Assembly (NCBI RefSeq): GCF_000247815.1
Contig: NC_021673.1
Coordinates: forward strand, 40,688,592 to 40,752,591
DNA from: Ficedula albicollis
Taxonomy: Eukaryota; Chordata; Aves; Passeriformes; Muscicapidae
DNA length: 64,000 bases
Reading direction: 5' to 3'
Shown: in pieces, positions 25,786 through 38,700 of the stretch
How positions within the stretch are numbered: position 1 is the stretch's first letter
Layout of the letters: each line of letters begins with the position of its first letter
Position numbers and translations under genes: made by a program
Notes under the pieces: generated by a model
The model's input: only the letters and a program-made list of their open reading frames with translations
What the model was told of the DNA's origin: nothing
Databases searched by the model: none

Positions 25786-27160
25786 TGCCAGTGTTTGCTT
25801 GAAAAAAAAAAGGCCAGGCAAGTAAGAGACATCAAACTACAGCTCAGTTAGGATGACTTATACCATTACTATGACCAGGGACCTTTTTTCCCTTGATCCC
25901 AGTGATGAGCACCTGCTAATGTCACTGGGAATACGGTACTGTCATGGAAATGAGAAAGACACAGTAGTAAAAAAAATTGAAGTAAAATTGCAGTAAGAGG
26001 AGCACAGGTTATAATACATAGCACATAAACACGCACAGTCCTTGGCACCATCTGCTCACACACAAAGGGCCTCCCTGTCCCCAGCCCAGTGCAGGTCCAG
26101 CTGCTGGTGGTGGAGCGAGAATCCTCCTCCCACTGGCACTGGCTGCTGGCACCTGGTGAACTGGTCAGTCTGGAAATGGCAGTGACAGATCAGTGTTTGT
26201 GCTCAATATGCTCACAGCCATGCCAAGCCAGCTGTTTTCCACATGTCTCTGCTATTTGCTCTCTCCAGCTCATTAGCTGGTGGTCAACACAAACAGCAAT
26301 CGTACGGGGCACAGCTCTGTGTGATGCTGCTGCCCTCATGTCTCACCTGCTGCAGGTGAGGCCAGAGCTGTTTCTCCTCCCTCCACTGCTGCCAGCCCTG
26401 CCCACAAGGGAGCTCTCCTGGCTCTCCATGGCTCCCAAAGAGTGCAAGGCCCAGGGAACTGGGGCAGAGTCATCCCTCTCCCCATCTGTTGGAGGTTGGA
26501 TAAGCTTAGCCATAGCCTGAGACTTCACTCGAGGGACACCAGGAGCTGCACAACAAGCTTGTTACATGCAGATAAGGCAAAAGTCACATTTAATTGTGCA
26601 TGAAATGAAAACCGACCCCCAGGTGGAGGTGGCAGGGTCAGGCAGCTGAGCCAGCCTTACTGGGGCTCTGTTGCTGCATCCTAATGCCAATGCAATTTCC
26701 ACAGCCTCCAGCTCCACAATCCCTCCTTTGATGTGACTCAGTGATCTTTTCAGGTGGTTAATTCCACAACTTGATCTGCTTTAGCACTGGAGAAGGTTTA
26801 TACCTGACCTGAATCTCTGCTTCTTTACGCAGAGATGATGAGCCTTCATTTTATCCCTCACAGTTTTGTGTAAGGGAAATTGTTTCTCTTTCACTTCTTT
26901 TCACATTCCAGATGCTTGTACAGCATTATTATACTCCCGTGGATTTTGACTTTTTATTGAAGTGATATAAGAGAGGAGAAGAGAGGGCATACCAAGAAAG
27001 AGATACCTAGAGATCTCCATTTTAAATTATGGGGGAAACTGAGCAAATATTTGGTAAGTGTATATGCCGGTATCAAGGTAAATACATGTAAGAGGATGCT
27101 GTATTTTTGTATTCACAAAAAAATTGCATATACACAAGTAGAAACTACCTTTCATCATAG
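25786..27160. other. Non-coding stretch with a locally GC-rich part
   Basis: A short A-run follows the CR1 at about 25801. A relatively GC-rich patch at 26050-26520 carries an open frame of 143 codons (plus 26089-26520) whose Leu/Ser/Pro-rich product I do not recognise. An overlapping antisense frame is also open, typical of GC-rich chance frames. Confidence 0.5.
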
Positions 27161-27300
27161 AAATGTTTCATTAACTAGTTGCTCTTTAAATACTATGTGA
27201 AAATTCTTCTCCCCTTGAAAAAAAAGAAGAAAATGTTTCATTAATTAGTTGCTCTTTAAATGCTATATGAAAATTCTTCTCCCCTTGAAAAAAAAGAAGG
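27161..27300. repeat. Two-copy tandem duplication, 70-bp unit, next to the assembly gap
   Basis: Copy 1 is 27161-27230 and copy 2 is 27231-27300, with three or four substitutions. Each unit ends in an A-run plus GAAG. The second copy ends 19 bases before the run of Ns. Confidence 0.95.
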
Positions 27301-27319
27301 AATTCTGAATGTGTCTAAA

Positions 27320-27369
27320 NNNNNNNNNNNNNNNNNNNNNNNNNNNNNNNNNNNNNNNNNNNNNNNNNN
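27320..27369. other. Assembly gap (50 Ns)
   Basis: Exactly 50 Ns, a round number suggesting a placeholder of unknown true size. The 20 bases before it (27299-27318) reappear directly after it (27370-27389). Confidence 0.99.
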
Positions 27370-30300
27370 GGAATTCTGAATGTGTCTAAGTGCAGCCAAG
27401 CTGAATCTGAACAAAGTCTCTGTGAGAGAAGACCAGGGAGGAGTTTATTCATTTACATCTCACTTACTGAGTCTTGTGAGCCTTTTTTTCAGAACACCTG
27501 ATCCCAGAGCAGGATACTGGCACAGATGTCTCAGCTGCCTGATGCCATACAGCAGGCTTTATCTATCTGCTTTTAATCTAATTTATAGATCATCAAGAGT
27601 ACAATATTGTCTGAATACATGGTATAGGAGTCACAGAGCACAGCAATGTGGGCCAGTGCCTGGGCAGAAACCCCATAATCTCCATTTGTCATGCCTTGAG
27701 CTCATCTCTGTGCTTCTGCAGCCAGTAAAGCTGCGTCTCTCTAGGCACCCCACCAGACACCAGACACCCAGTGCTTCCCACAGGCATGGGATAAGTGATG
27801 ACAGCTTTGGCTGCTGCTCATGTCCTGATCACACTGGGGCAGGGGATGGCACAGTCCTGGGCTTTATTTGTCCGGTCCCTGCTCTGCACAGACAACTTGT
27901 GCCCAGATACTTTCTAATGGGTGAATAGAGCTCAGACCCACACTGAAAATATGGCTCAGGCATACACTGGACAGGGGCTATGCTGCTGTGTTGGGCTTGT
28001 GCAGGCTATGGATTTTCCTTGGCCAAGCAGGACTTTGGGTTGCAGAGAGCCAAAAGTCCACCATCTCCCTTTGGGTCAACTGCTGACCCATGAGACTGCT
28101 GGTCTCTTTTTCTTCCACTTGCAGAGTTTACCAACAGAGCCTCTCTCCAAGGCAACTCAGCTCTATGCTCTTAGCTGATCTTCTCAGAGTTTACACTGAA
28201 AAAAAGGTCACAATTGTGACATTCTCTGAGTATGAAGAAAAGCTCAGTGGTTTACTTTCTGTGAAGCCTGAAAGGCATTTCAGATCTTGAACTGCTGGAA
28301 AACCAGCAAACCTCCCCATGATCTAATTTTCAAAGGCATCGAGTTAATTCCCAGAAGGCAGTGATAATGCTGGCTGTAATCAAGAGGGTCGTGCCTAAGA
28401 AGAATAAAAATTCCCCTCCAACAAATTTTTACTGCCTAGTTACAAGAGAGAAGAAAGCCCTGCAGAGAGATGGTAGAAGTTCTCTCTTCCCCCACCACCC
28501 CTGATACAACCAGATCTGTCCTAGCAGGACAGATCCATGACTGCTTCCCACTAGCTTTACTTCAGTATAAATGTACTGACCAAAAGATATCATCTCCTCA
28601 GTCTCAATAAGCTTAATTCACCTGTACTTCCTGCAGCTAGTTCCTGTTTTAATCCTACAATGCTAAGCTTAAATGAAAAAATGATCAGAGGGGAAACCTG
28701 GGGGGGAAATAATGATTTCTAGCTACTCAGAGTCCCCCTTTTGAGGGAATCTTCTGCTGTGCTGGGAGGTGCATGTTTCCCCTATTGCAGGGAAATAGGG
28801 GAGAGCTGGCATTTCCAATCATCAGTTTCTGAAAGGCAAACTGAGCGCAGCCTGTCTGCTAAAATCTGGCAAGGACTGAATTATGCAGAGAAGAAAGGAG
28901 GACCATATCATTTGCACAGCATGCTATATATTTTCTTTCTCTGTGTTCTCGTTATGCCTCAGCAGTCTTCTCTACAAAAATACTGAAATACAATCCTTCC
29001 TTCTGAGAACACAGTGAATAATTCTTTTCTAGATAAATTCAATCCCAGGAAAGCCACTGATCCTAATGGCAGAGTAGCTGATTGAGCTAAGTCTCAATCC
29101 ACTTAATGGTCAAATAATCCGAAGTCTGCTATTAAAATTTTTATCAAAAGATGCTGGCAGGGAAGGACAGACTTTTGGTCTGTCATGCAGTAACAGTTAT
29201 TGCATGAGACCATTCCCTTAAAAACGATGCTTTTCTGTAGCCAGGATGCCTCTCTGGCTGGCTGGACCTTGCACATTGCTGCAAGTGCCCCTCCTGTGTG
29301 TGCTGGGCAAGCCAGAGCTGCGGGCAGAGCGGGGGCTGGCCAGCAGCGCGTGCTGTGTGCAGGGCTGCTGCTGTCAGCCACCTCCAGCGCCTCTCCCACT
29401 GCAAATGTCATACAGGGGAGAGCTGGGAAACACGTTTGACTTACAAAACTATTCCCCTTGGCCTGTGTTTACTTTTTCTGCCTTCCATTCCCACCCCACA
29501 CCAAGAAGGAGGTGACCGTTCAGGCCTGAACTAGCCCTACACCGAATTTATTACCTGTTTTCTGCATTGACAAATGTATCTGGATTAATACATCTTAAAT
29601 ACTGGTTTTCCATTATGTATTGTATTTACTATTTTCTTTTAAATTTAAAATTGTTTATATTAAATATTTCTTTTCCCTAAGGTCTAGATATTCCTATGGA
29701 ATTTTATCATTTTACCTGCATTTCTCTTGTTTCTTCAATAATAAAGTTTTCAGGACTGAAGGGAGAGTTTGGCCACTTAAGAAATGGTTTCAGTTTTTCT
29801 AAGAGAGCCACTGAGAAACAAATTTGTATTTGATATGATTCCATGTTAACAGAGGTTGACCTTATCTGAGCACAGCCTTAAAAGGAAAGTCTGTTCAGTC
29901 TCAGGCTTGAGAGTACACAGACATGTGGACCTTATGTAATTAGTAATAAGTGTTTACAACATTGCTCAGATATCTTCATTGTTCTTAGCTGTACTTTTGC
30001 AATACTTTTGTTTGTTCAATTTCCTTTCTCTACTGTAATCTTAATGTAGTCATAATGGATTTGATTATATGTTGTTGCTCATTCTTGGCTTATTACAAAC
30101 TGCTGGCAAACAATCCATGGCTCAAATGTGCTCCTGCAAAATCAGCTGCTTAATAATGCCAAATAACAAGCAAATCCTTGGTGAAGAATCTGTAAACCAA
30201 ACAAAGACACATCCCTGCAGTATGCTAAACAAGCCTCTGCCTGCAGTTACCAGCATGACTGACAGGTGAAGATAAAGGGCAGCAGTAAAGAAAACTGTTC

Positions 30301-31561
30301 TTTGAAGCTTACACAAAATACTTTTTTTCCACAGAGCATGCCTCACAAATATAGCAGAAGTGCAATGGACTAACACGCAGGATGCGTGAAAACAGCTTTG
30401 GCATGACCTGGATGTCTGATTTCAGCCCCTCTTATGAATAACACCCTTGTCCCAAATTTAAAACAGTACAAAGCCTCACAGTGCATTTGTGCTCTTCTCC
30501 TCCTGGGAAACAACAGTCTCGACAGAAGATGCCTATTTGTGAGTCATTGGATAAGAGAGACACCAACACTGGAATTTATAAGAGCTCTATGAAAAATCCA
30601 GCTCCTCATTTCCTTTCCACTTTCTCAGGCACTTATAACAAGCTCACTTTTGGGGTCAGAAGCAATACTATGCTCAATCCTGAGATTTTGTTTTCTTTTT
30701 TATTTTTTTAACAACAAAATTAAGGCATCTATTTATTAATTTCACTTCTGAGACAACTTTGACACTCCGTCACTTTTATCCTATCTCTTACCTTATGCTT
30801 GGCTTGTAAGTTCTTTGGGCCAAAGAGAGGTTTTCTCTGTAGTGTTTTCGATTGCCAGAGTAATAGGAAAAGAAAATAGTAATTATAAACTGCTGGTGTT
30901 TGTTCATAATAGTAAATAAATGCTGAGTGTTTCTTCAAGTGAACAAAATCACCATGTCTTGCCTTTAAAACCCTTAGATTGGAACTAATCACTCATGGAG
31001 TAATTTTCTATGCATTTATGTGATTTAGGCTTGCATCCTGTGATGGACATCTTGCACGCACAGGCTGAAGTTTGTTTGGCAAAGCACAAGCACATGTACT
31101 CCTAGTGCTGGGCTGGGACTCCAGGGAGCAAGTGGTGGCTGCCAAACACAGCTGGGTGACTCTGTACTGATTAAATTGAGAGTATTAATTCTAACTGTTT
31201 CTTTAATCTGCTCTCATTCATACTGAGTCTGAACAATGGTCTGAAACATGACTGCACTCCTTGGAGCAGAGAGCCCTTTGTTAAAGGACTGGGATTATAA
31301 GTCCAAAGAGGGATTTCTTCAGCCTTACCTGCCTGAACCAGCCAACACCAGATCGTGCATCAACATAAAATCTCAGCACGTTCATTTTACACACACTGAT
31401 ATATTTTCCAAACAAACCCATGAAACCCTTTCAGTTTTCCTCTGGTCTTGACTGAGTTGTGTTATTGTGGCTGTAAGCAGCACAATGTGTAAATATTAAA
31501 ATGTCACCACACAGCAAGTGGAACTGTGTGAGGCACAGCTGGCCATCAGTAGGACTGAGAT
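27370..31561. other. Non-coding stretch, longest chance-type open frame
   Basis: Plus frame 27380-27928 (182 codons) is the longest outside the hexanucleotide array. It starts inside the repeated 20-mer at the gap edge, has no recognisable domain and no obvious splice-bounded structure. A small GC-rich, CpG-bearing patch lies at about 29300-29400. A few bases near 29040-29080 recall a CR1 reverse-transcriptase phrase but are too short to call. Confidence 0.5.
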
Positions 31562-32109
31562 AAAATCATAAAATGGTTTAGGTTGGAAGAGACTTTTAAG
31601 GTCATCTCATACAAACTGTCTGCAGTGAACAGGGACATCTTCAACTAATCAGCTTGCTCAGAGCCCCATCCAACCTGACCATGAATTTTTCCACAGATGG
31701 AGCATCCACCACAGGCCTGGGCAACACTGTTTCAGTATTTTTACCACCCTCATTGTAAAAAAGTTGTTACTTATAGCTAGTCTAAATCAACTCTCCCTCA
31801 GTTTAAACCATTGCCCCCTGTTCTATGACAACAGGCCCAGCTAAAAAGCTTTTCACCCATTCAGTTTAAACCATTGCCCCCTGTTCCATCACAACAGGCC
31901 CAGCTAAAAAGCTTTTCACCCATCTTTCTTGCAGGTCTCCTTTAGGTACTGGAAGGTACCATGACTTCCTGGAGCTTTCCCTTCTCCCAGCTGAACAACT
32001 CCAACTGTCTCAGCCTGTCTTCATAGGAGAGGTGCTCCAGCCACTTGATAATCTTTGTGGCCCTCCTCTGGACTTGCTGAAACGGGTCCATGTCTTTCCC
32101 ATGCTGAAG
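31562..32109 (-). mobile_element. CR1 LINE, 3' part including the end of the RT frame
   Basis: Best-preserved CR1 in the window, 5'-truncated, on the minus strand. The 3' tail is the degenerate AATCATAAAATGG at 31564. On the minus strand, 31942-32109 still reads VQRRATKIIKWLEHLSYED and onward, the conserved C-terminal part of the CR1 reverse transcriptase. An open frame of 71 codons (31942-32157) is just this remnant. The 3' UTR carries an internal 63-bp duplication. The RT core is missing, so the copy is dead. Confidence 0.95.
31799..31924. repeat. Two-copy tandem duplication, 63-bp unit, inside a CR1
   Basis: Copy 1 is 31799-31861 and copy 2 is 31862-31924, with three differences. CR1 elements normally carry this segment once, so the duplication arose after insertion or in this copy's source. 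Confidence 0.96.
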
Positions 32110-33818
32110 AAAAATAGACATGTAGAAAGTCAGAAAATCCATGTGGTTTCTTCCCATTTAAATTATTTTGGAACAGAGATCAGGCATACATTCACACTGA
32201 AAAGAAAATTGTCTAAATCCTGGGAACTGAGACACTATCCACTGCCATACAATGCTGTCACAAACATTGGCATGTCCTTATATCCCTAAAGTTCAGCACA
32301 CATAAATGGCAAATGTACCATGACCAATTTTATTTTATTTTTATTCTTTTTTATTTTATTCTGCAGCATTTACAATACCTGATGCCTTTGTCACAAACTC
32401 AGTATTTTCTTACCAAGACTGTCACTGAAACCTGCAGAAGCTGAGTTTAGCTGGTCACTCAGGTAATTCCTGCTCTACACAATCCTGCATTAGGTTCCAG
32501 TTTTCTCCCAGGTGAAGTTCTACTATGGCAGATGGGACCACCTCTTGTTCATGTCCAGAGGAGCTGAAAACAGCAGAAACTTTGCTTTACTGGGCTTTTG
32601 CAAGAATGATCCCTGGAAACAGAGCAAAAGAACCTTTTCTTCTTACAGGGGTGCTGGAGGCCCATCTGAAACAGAGACTTTACCTGTGTATGTGTGACTA
32701 TCTGGCCAGTGTGCTCCATCCTCCCTGTGTGTGCATGGTCTTGCTCTTCACATAATCAAAGGCAAGTGAAGACCAGATGACCCACAGGGCTGATCTTTGC
32801 CCAGCCAAGGCCATAGCAGCTCATGGTCCTTCAGCCTGTACAGGGTAAAGTTATACTCACTGACACCCAGTGGAAGCACTTCAGCTTGTTCCCATGATAT
32901 TGCTACTCCCTCACTGTATTTTCCTAGAATCACAACCAAGAAATTGTACACGGTGTTCTACGTATGTACAGCAATGCCTAAAAAATGCTGTGCTGAAAAA
33001 AATTAAGATCTTCTGTCTCAGAAAATTTTCTGCAAACCTCGCCTATTCTATTATTTTCAGCAACTGTCATCTGATCAGAAGTACAGCTTTACAGACCAAA
33101 ATGTATAGAATTGAAGGAAGCCAGCAAATGCTATTTTAGTGAGTGCATTATCTAAAGTAGGACTTCCATCTGTTTCAGACCTAATTATTACATCATCTTT
33201 ATGTAGCTCAATTTACAATGAGTGAATTAAATGCTTATGTGAGTGGTTCATACAATGTGAAACACAGCTGTCATTTTTACAGACAGAAGAGGGCAAAATG
33301 TTCTTGACACATTGAATTTCATTTTTCTACTCTGTATACGAAAAAAAATCCCTGTGTAGCAAATATTTTTCCCACTCTCTTAGTTATACACAATTGTATT
33401 TTGGAGAACCATAGAGCATATACTTGAATTGCAATAAAATGCTGAATATTTTCATCTATCAAAGAAAAGACTGTGAGCTTAGTGATCAAAACAGCAGCCT
33501 CTTCGAAAAGCATTCAGCTGGTTCTTCCTAGCCTAGTTGTTGCCAAACAAAGACAGATTAAGATTAATTGCAGTAATTAGACAAAGGGACAGGCTACAGC
33601 ATTAGTAGCAGCAATGTATCACATTCATTGTTCCCAGATACTTTATTCAACAGGAAAACAGAAAATCACATGAGCTCTAGTAGATGCTATGCACATTTTC
33701 TATAAGGATTAACTCTTCAGCTGATACCAGCTACAAGGCACGTGCATGTATAGTTTGCTACAGCATGTCACTCTTCAAAAATCCCTTTAGCAAGTAAAAG
33801 CAAGCTAAATTTAGCACA
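32110..33818. other. Non-coding stretch, no feature recognised
   Basis: No repeat family or gene recognised beyond the CR1 end. Open frames are under 90 codons and motif-free. Confidence 0.55.
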
Positions 33819-33907
33819 TATTTTTTGACTAGATTATAACCCTCTAAAATAGTTTAATGGGAGCAAATTTTTTAAGCTACCAATTTTTTACTAGCATTTC
33901 AAAATTC
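33819..33907 (+). repeat. Left arm of an 89-bp inverted repeat
   Basis: Reverse-complementary to 35642-35730 with 86 of 89 bases matching and no indels. Just outside this arm is a 12-base palindrome, GCTAAATTTAGC (33804-33815), absent from the other arm, beyond which weak similarity resumes for about ten bases. Confidence 0.95.
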
Positions 33908-34510
33908 ATCTGACAAGCTGTAGTGAAAAGAGAGGTAGAATATAGATTAGGGTCTAGAAAAAGCTCTTATTTCAAACCAGATAAGGAGTAGTCACCATTT
34001 TATTTTTGCTTTCCTGTTATCCAAGATTTTTACTTGCTTTTGGGTTGGGTTATGGTTTTGGTTTTGCTACTGCTTTTTGTGTGTTTGCTTCAGAAGAAAT
34101 GCACCCTGCCTGAGGCCAGCTTTGGTCACATCAAAAGTTCAGGTTACAGTGCCACCAGCTCCCAGCAGGACACTGCAAATTAGCTATATTGCATTCACAA
34201 GGCTTGGCTGTATATCCATTCTGAAAGCCTCCTGGTTGCTGTTTTCTCAAAATGAAAAAAACAAATACTGTTGAATCTCTCAAATACACACCCTGTCAGG
34301 GTAGAAAGCTCTATTTAAAAACTATGTTCATATTTAGGATATTCCAAGGGATATAAATAGTCTTGGACCAATGGTTTATAGACTCAGCATAAATTCCATG
34401 TGTCTCCAAAGCTTCTGCTCTCCCAGGACATTTCCCATCCCTTTTGTCCCCACAGAGCTGGACATAAAAGCAGTCTCATCTTAGAAAGACACAATCAGAG
34501 ATTATTTCAA

Positions 34511-34531
34511 TTAAATAAATAAATAAATAAA
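34511..34531. repeat. (AAAT)n microsatellite
   Basis: About five perfect tetranucleotide units. Confidence 0.9.
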
Positions 34532-35454
34532 GTCTCCTATGTCCACCTCAGTGTGGCACAGACACAACCTGTTTTGCCGGGGTTGGCACAGCTTAAAGCT
34601 TAGTCATTAGTCATTAGGACAGAAATACGCATGTTAAGAAATCAATAGGCAGTTTTGCAAGCAGAGAGGTAGCAGAAAATAAACAGAGCTGTAGTCTAGG
34701 AAGAAATTATGTATTTTCCTCATTTAAACTTTGAACTGGAGAGTGAATCTGATGGTGGGAAGAAAACATTAAGCACAACTGAGGAGGGGAGAATGTGTCC
34801 CTTGCAAATAATTTCCCATGAATAGCTGCCTGCTCTGACATCTTTCGATTGAGCTATTTCTAGAGCTAACCCTCTGCTTGTAAATACTGATGCTAATCTT
34901 GTTTCAGAAATGTTTCATCTTGGCAAGGCATTAATAAACACTGTACCAGAAATGCTTGGAGTCCAGCCACACTCAAGGCCTTGCTATTACAGATCAATCA
35001 ATAGTGGAGGTAGGTGAAGATCAGTTTTGGCTTTCCCTTTGCACAAGAAAATTTTAGCTTGTGCAAATGCTCGCAGAAAACAACTGCTAGTTCACAGGTT
35101 GAAGTTTGCTCGATGATAAAATTTGATTTGGTGGAGAGAACAAGACCTGAGTAGTGAAGTCATCCATCAGGACAGTACAGGTAAAGCAAGGGGATACCAA
35201 CTCTCACTCCAGCTACACATTGCAGGAACAGCCATTATAGGCCATTCACTAATCATGTACAGAAAGGGGGTTCATTGCATAGGCCAAAAATGATTCATGT
35301 TTGTGGATTTTTAAGTTTCCTTAAATGAGTCAGATTTTCAGGATCCAAGGTCTTCAAGTCAATCTCATTCTTCAGTTGTTTTTAAAAACCATAATGTGTA
35401 GATCACAGTCTGTTAAATAACCAAATTACAAAAGGTTGGCTCTTATTGCAGTGA

Positions 35455-35509
<55 letters not shown>
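35455..35509. repeat. (ATT)n microsatellite
   Basis: About 18 perfect trinucleotide units. The Ile-rich minus-strand frame across it is an artefact. Confidence 0.98.
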
Positions 35510-35510
<1 letters not shown>

Positions 35511-35641
35511 TTGCATTGCTGTGTACAAAGGTTGAAAGCCTGGGTGAAACAACTGGAGACAGGTTCTGTCTGGTTTGAAGTTCTGTAAAATATGCAACAC
35601 AAAAAAGGCAAACTTATACTCTCAATGATGCATTAAGGAGA

Positions 35642-35730
35642 GAATTTTGAAATGCTAGTAAAAAATTGGTAGCTTAAAAAAATTGCTCCCATTAAACTAT
35701 TTCAGAGGGTTATAATCTAGTAAAAAAATA
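35642..35730 (-). repeat. Right arm of an 89-bp inverted repeat
   Basis: Inverted copy of 33819-33907 with three substitutions. Similarity stops abruptly on the inner side. Confidence 0.95.
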
Positions 35731-38700
35731 TTGCTTTTCCTTACTCAGTGCATAGATATCACTGAACTTTCACCACTTATCTGAGGCTAAAGGCTGTCCT
35801 TATTTATGCCAGATGAACGATATTAATAGCAACAAGTGTCATTGAACAAAAGTGGTGAGTGAGTCTTTGGTACAGCCTGTTATTGATAAGACTCTGATCC
35901 CCTGCCCAGCTGAAGAACAAGACTACAGCTGCCAAACAAAGTGCTTTTGTTTGATGTGGTAGCTGCAGCCATGCAGGGAAAGGCGCCAAGTATGATTCTG
36001 AAGTAGCCTTTTAATAGCAGATAGCTAAAATGAGAGGTTGCTCTGAGTGGGAACACAACACACATGGGGGTAGGCAGTTTTGCTTGATGTGTGAAAGCTT
36101 ACTGTTTATACAGGCTGATGCACATGGCATTACATAATTGTAATTGGATGCTTTTTTGTCTCAGGAGACATCTGAATTGTAGCCTAATCATTTGTACGTG
36201 ATATCCTGCAGCTCTTATTAACAAAACAAAAATTTTGAATTGTACAAAGATATTAAAAATCCCAAATAGAGTTTAGCAGGAACCATGCTCACCTTTTCAT
36301 TCCATAGTTTTCCCTTAGACCTCCTATAACCAGCAGAATGTTTATGGAAATATACTTCAGGGAAAATTATTAGCAACGCAGACGGTAAAGTTGTGATTCT
36401 GCTTCATTCCAATAAAAAAAGAAATATTATGTGGTATAAAAATCAACAACTCATTACACAAGTCACCATCTAGTGGTATGTAAGAACATGAACTACTATT
36501 CTTTAAGTTTAGATGTTAAATAAACCTTGGGGTCTTAGGGACTTAAAATAACCTCTTCAGTGCTGCTCCAAATGAATATGTGAATATATATATATATAGT
36601 CCTTTTGTGAATATATAGTTTTTATATGTATGTGCAGTATTTTAGATGTATGTATAGATGTAGTATAGAGATATATTTTAAGCAAATTTGGTGTTACTCT
36701 GTGCAAAGTTTAGTTGAAATAAAGTTTTATGTCATGTATTCAAAATGGTGGAGCACAACAGTTTGTAGGGTACAAGTTTTTTAGCCTTTTTCTCTTCCCT
36801 GTATTCATTTATATATGTGCCTTTTTTTTTGGGTGCATCTGTAGCTGTATTTATGGGCCTGTAACTGATGCTCCAGAGCATCCTATGGGAAGGGTCTGTA
36901 TTTCTCACTAGCCAGCTGAGTTGCAGTGGCAAACTTGTGTTTTGCTAGTGCTATTTTGTTACTGCAGGAAGAAGTGGCATCTCCCCCACTACAGCTATCT
37001 GTTCAGAGGGAAAGCTATTAGGACTGACAGAGAAGCTCATTCTTGCTCATTATATTCCAAGCCCTTACAGATGAGGCAATTTTTCACTCTTCTCAGTTGT
37101 GATAAAAGCTGAGGACAAATACAGCATTATACTCTATTCAGCCTGTATCTAAAAAGGTTCTGAATTTATTTATCTCCAAAGAAAAGCTGTATGCAAGCCA
37201 GCACTTTTTCTCTCCTCCAGTCTACCTTTCCTATTTGCATTTATATTTAGCATTATTTCACTTGGGGCAAAATCTTTGAGATGTTATTTGACTTTTACCC
37301 AATCTTTCTTCCTGCATAAGTCACCATATGAGATTTGTCCCACAAAGGACTAAATTAAAACTTGGCAGAGAGGATGTACACTAGAACTTCCTGATGAAAC
37401 AAAAACAACATGGCAAACAAGGTATGACATCAGATTACAAAGGTGCATTGATGGCAATAACATTTCTGTTCCTGGGCTTCCAAAATGACAGAGGATACAT
37501 GGGGTGAAGCTGGAGGCAGAGAAATTAAATAGGCTTGGTGAAAGGAAGGATGATCTGCAAATAAACAACTATGATTAGTACTTTGTCAGCTTTTGTTGCT
37601 TGGACTCCCACAGAAAGAGCAGAATGACCTGTCACAGCAGCTAGTAGCAGTTGCTGAACAAGGCCAACTAACCCTTTTCCCCACAAGGCTGCTAACAGCA
37701 AGAATTTGACCATGTCCTGCTATTCTAACTATCCTCTATTTTTGGGAGACATTTTATAATGGAGATCTCTAAAGTTAGGGCATTATGGTGGGAGATCAGT
37801 GGTGAGCAATGCAGTGATTGAGGCAGACTTCATTAAAGGCAAGAGCACAAAGGAATGCAATGAAACTATCTTATCAAAAACCAGGTGAACTTTGGGAATG
37901 GGCCTTTCTAAAAACAAATCTGCAAAGCACGGACTTTTAAACACTTTTACCTATTTTCAGTTCCTGCCTCCTTGTACTGAACCTGGAATAAGGGAAAGAG
38001 AGAGCACTTTCTGCATGGACTCATGCACTGGATTTGGTTCCCTCAGTGGCAGGGTACTACATGTCAGCTTAGTCACAGGACCTGCCTATACCACTTATAC
38101 TGCTTTAAATGCAAATAAAATATTTTACCTTAAATTGCTGCATTTAACTAATGCATTTTAGCTCATGTCTACTCTAGTTTAGGAGCAGGCATATGGCCAC
38201 TTCAGCTCAGGTCAAAAGAGGCAGCTGCTTAGGTCTTAGTTGTCTTCTTGAATTTTAAAGTCTGCCTGAGTATTTCTCTATGGAGTCTGGGAAGGGGAAG
38301 AAAGCTGAAAGGAGAGGGTCTCATACTCAGTAATGTCCCTGCCTCAGATATCCTAAGAGCCCTGATGCGAGGAGGAAAAACGAAGATTCATACTTCTCCA
38401 GATTATCTACTAACCTTAAAAATTCAATTCAGTTCTCTCCTGAAGGAGATATGGTACTATTTTCTTTCTGAAAGCATGCAACATTACAAGTGGCCAAAGG
38501 CACCTCTTGTCTGATGTCTACTTTTTACCTGTTCTTTTAAAAAATAGCTTTTTGCAGATGGCATGTAAAAGGTAAGATAGAACACTTGGAGCTGGGGCTT
38601 TGTAGCACAAACACAGAAGAGTTAGAAACCAAAACACTCTGGAAGAAAAGAAATTTTAAAAGTGGATTTAGGAAATGCTAAGGTCCCACTGCAATTACTG

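Larger units (their letters stand above)
33908..35641. other. Spacer between the inverted-repeat arms
   Basis: About 1.73 kb without a recognisable gene. It contains an (AAAT)n run at 34511-34531 and an (ATT)n array at 35455-35509. No transposase-like frame is visible. Confidence 0.6.

Noticed and set aside
26089..26520. 143-codon open frame in a GC-rich patch
   Set aside because: The antisense strand is also open over much of it, the composition is Leu/Ser/Pro-rich and no motif is seen; typical of GC-rich chance frames.
27380..27928. 182-codon open frame on the plus strand
   Set aside because: Longest non-repeat frame, but no recognisable domain, its start lies in the repeated 20-mer at the assembly gap, and one frame this long is expected by chance in 64 kb read in six frames.
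29035..29120. Possible CR1 RT phrase (NPRKATDPNGRVAD)
   Set aside because: Resembles the KATGPDG-type start of LINE RT, but only about a dozen residues match and the flanks do not continue it.
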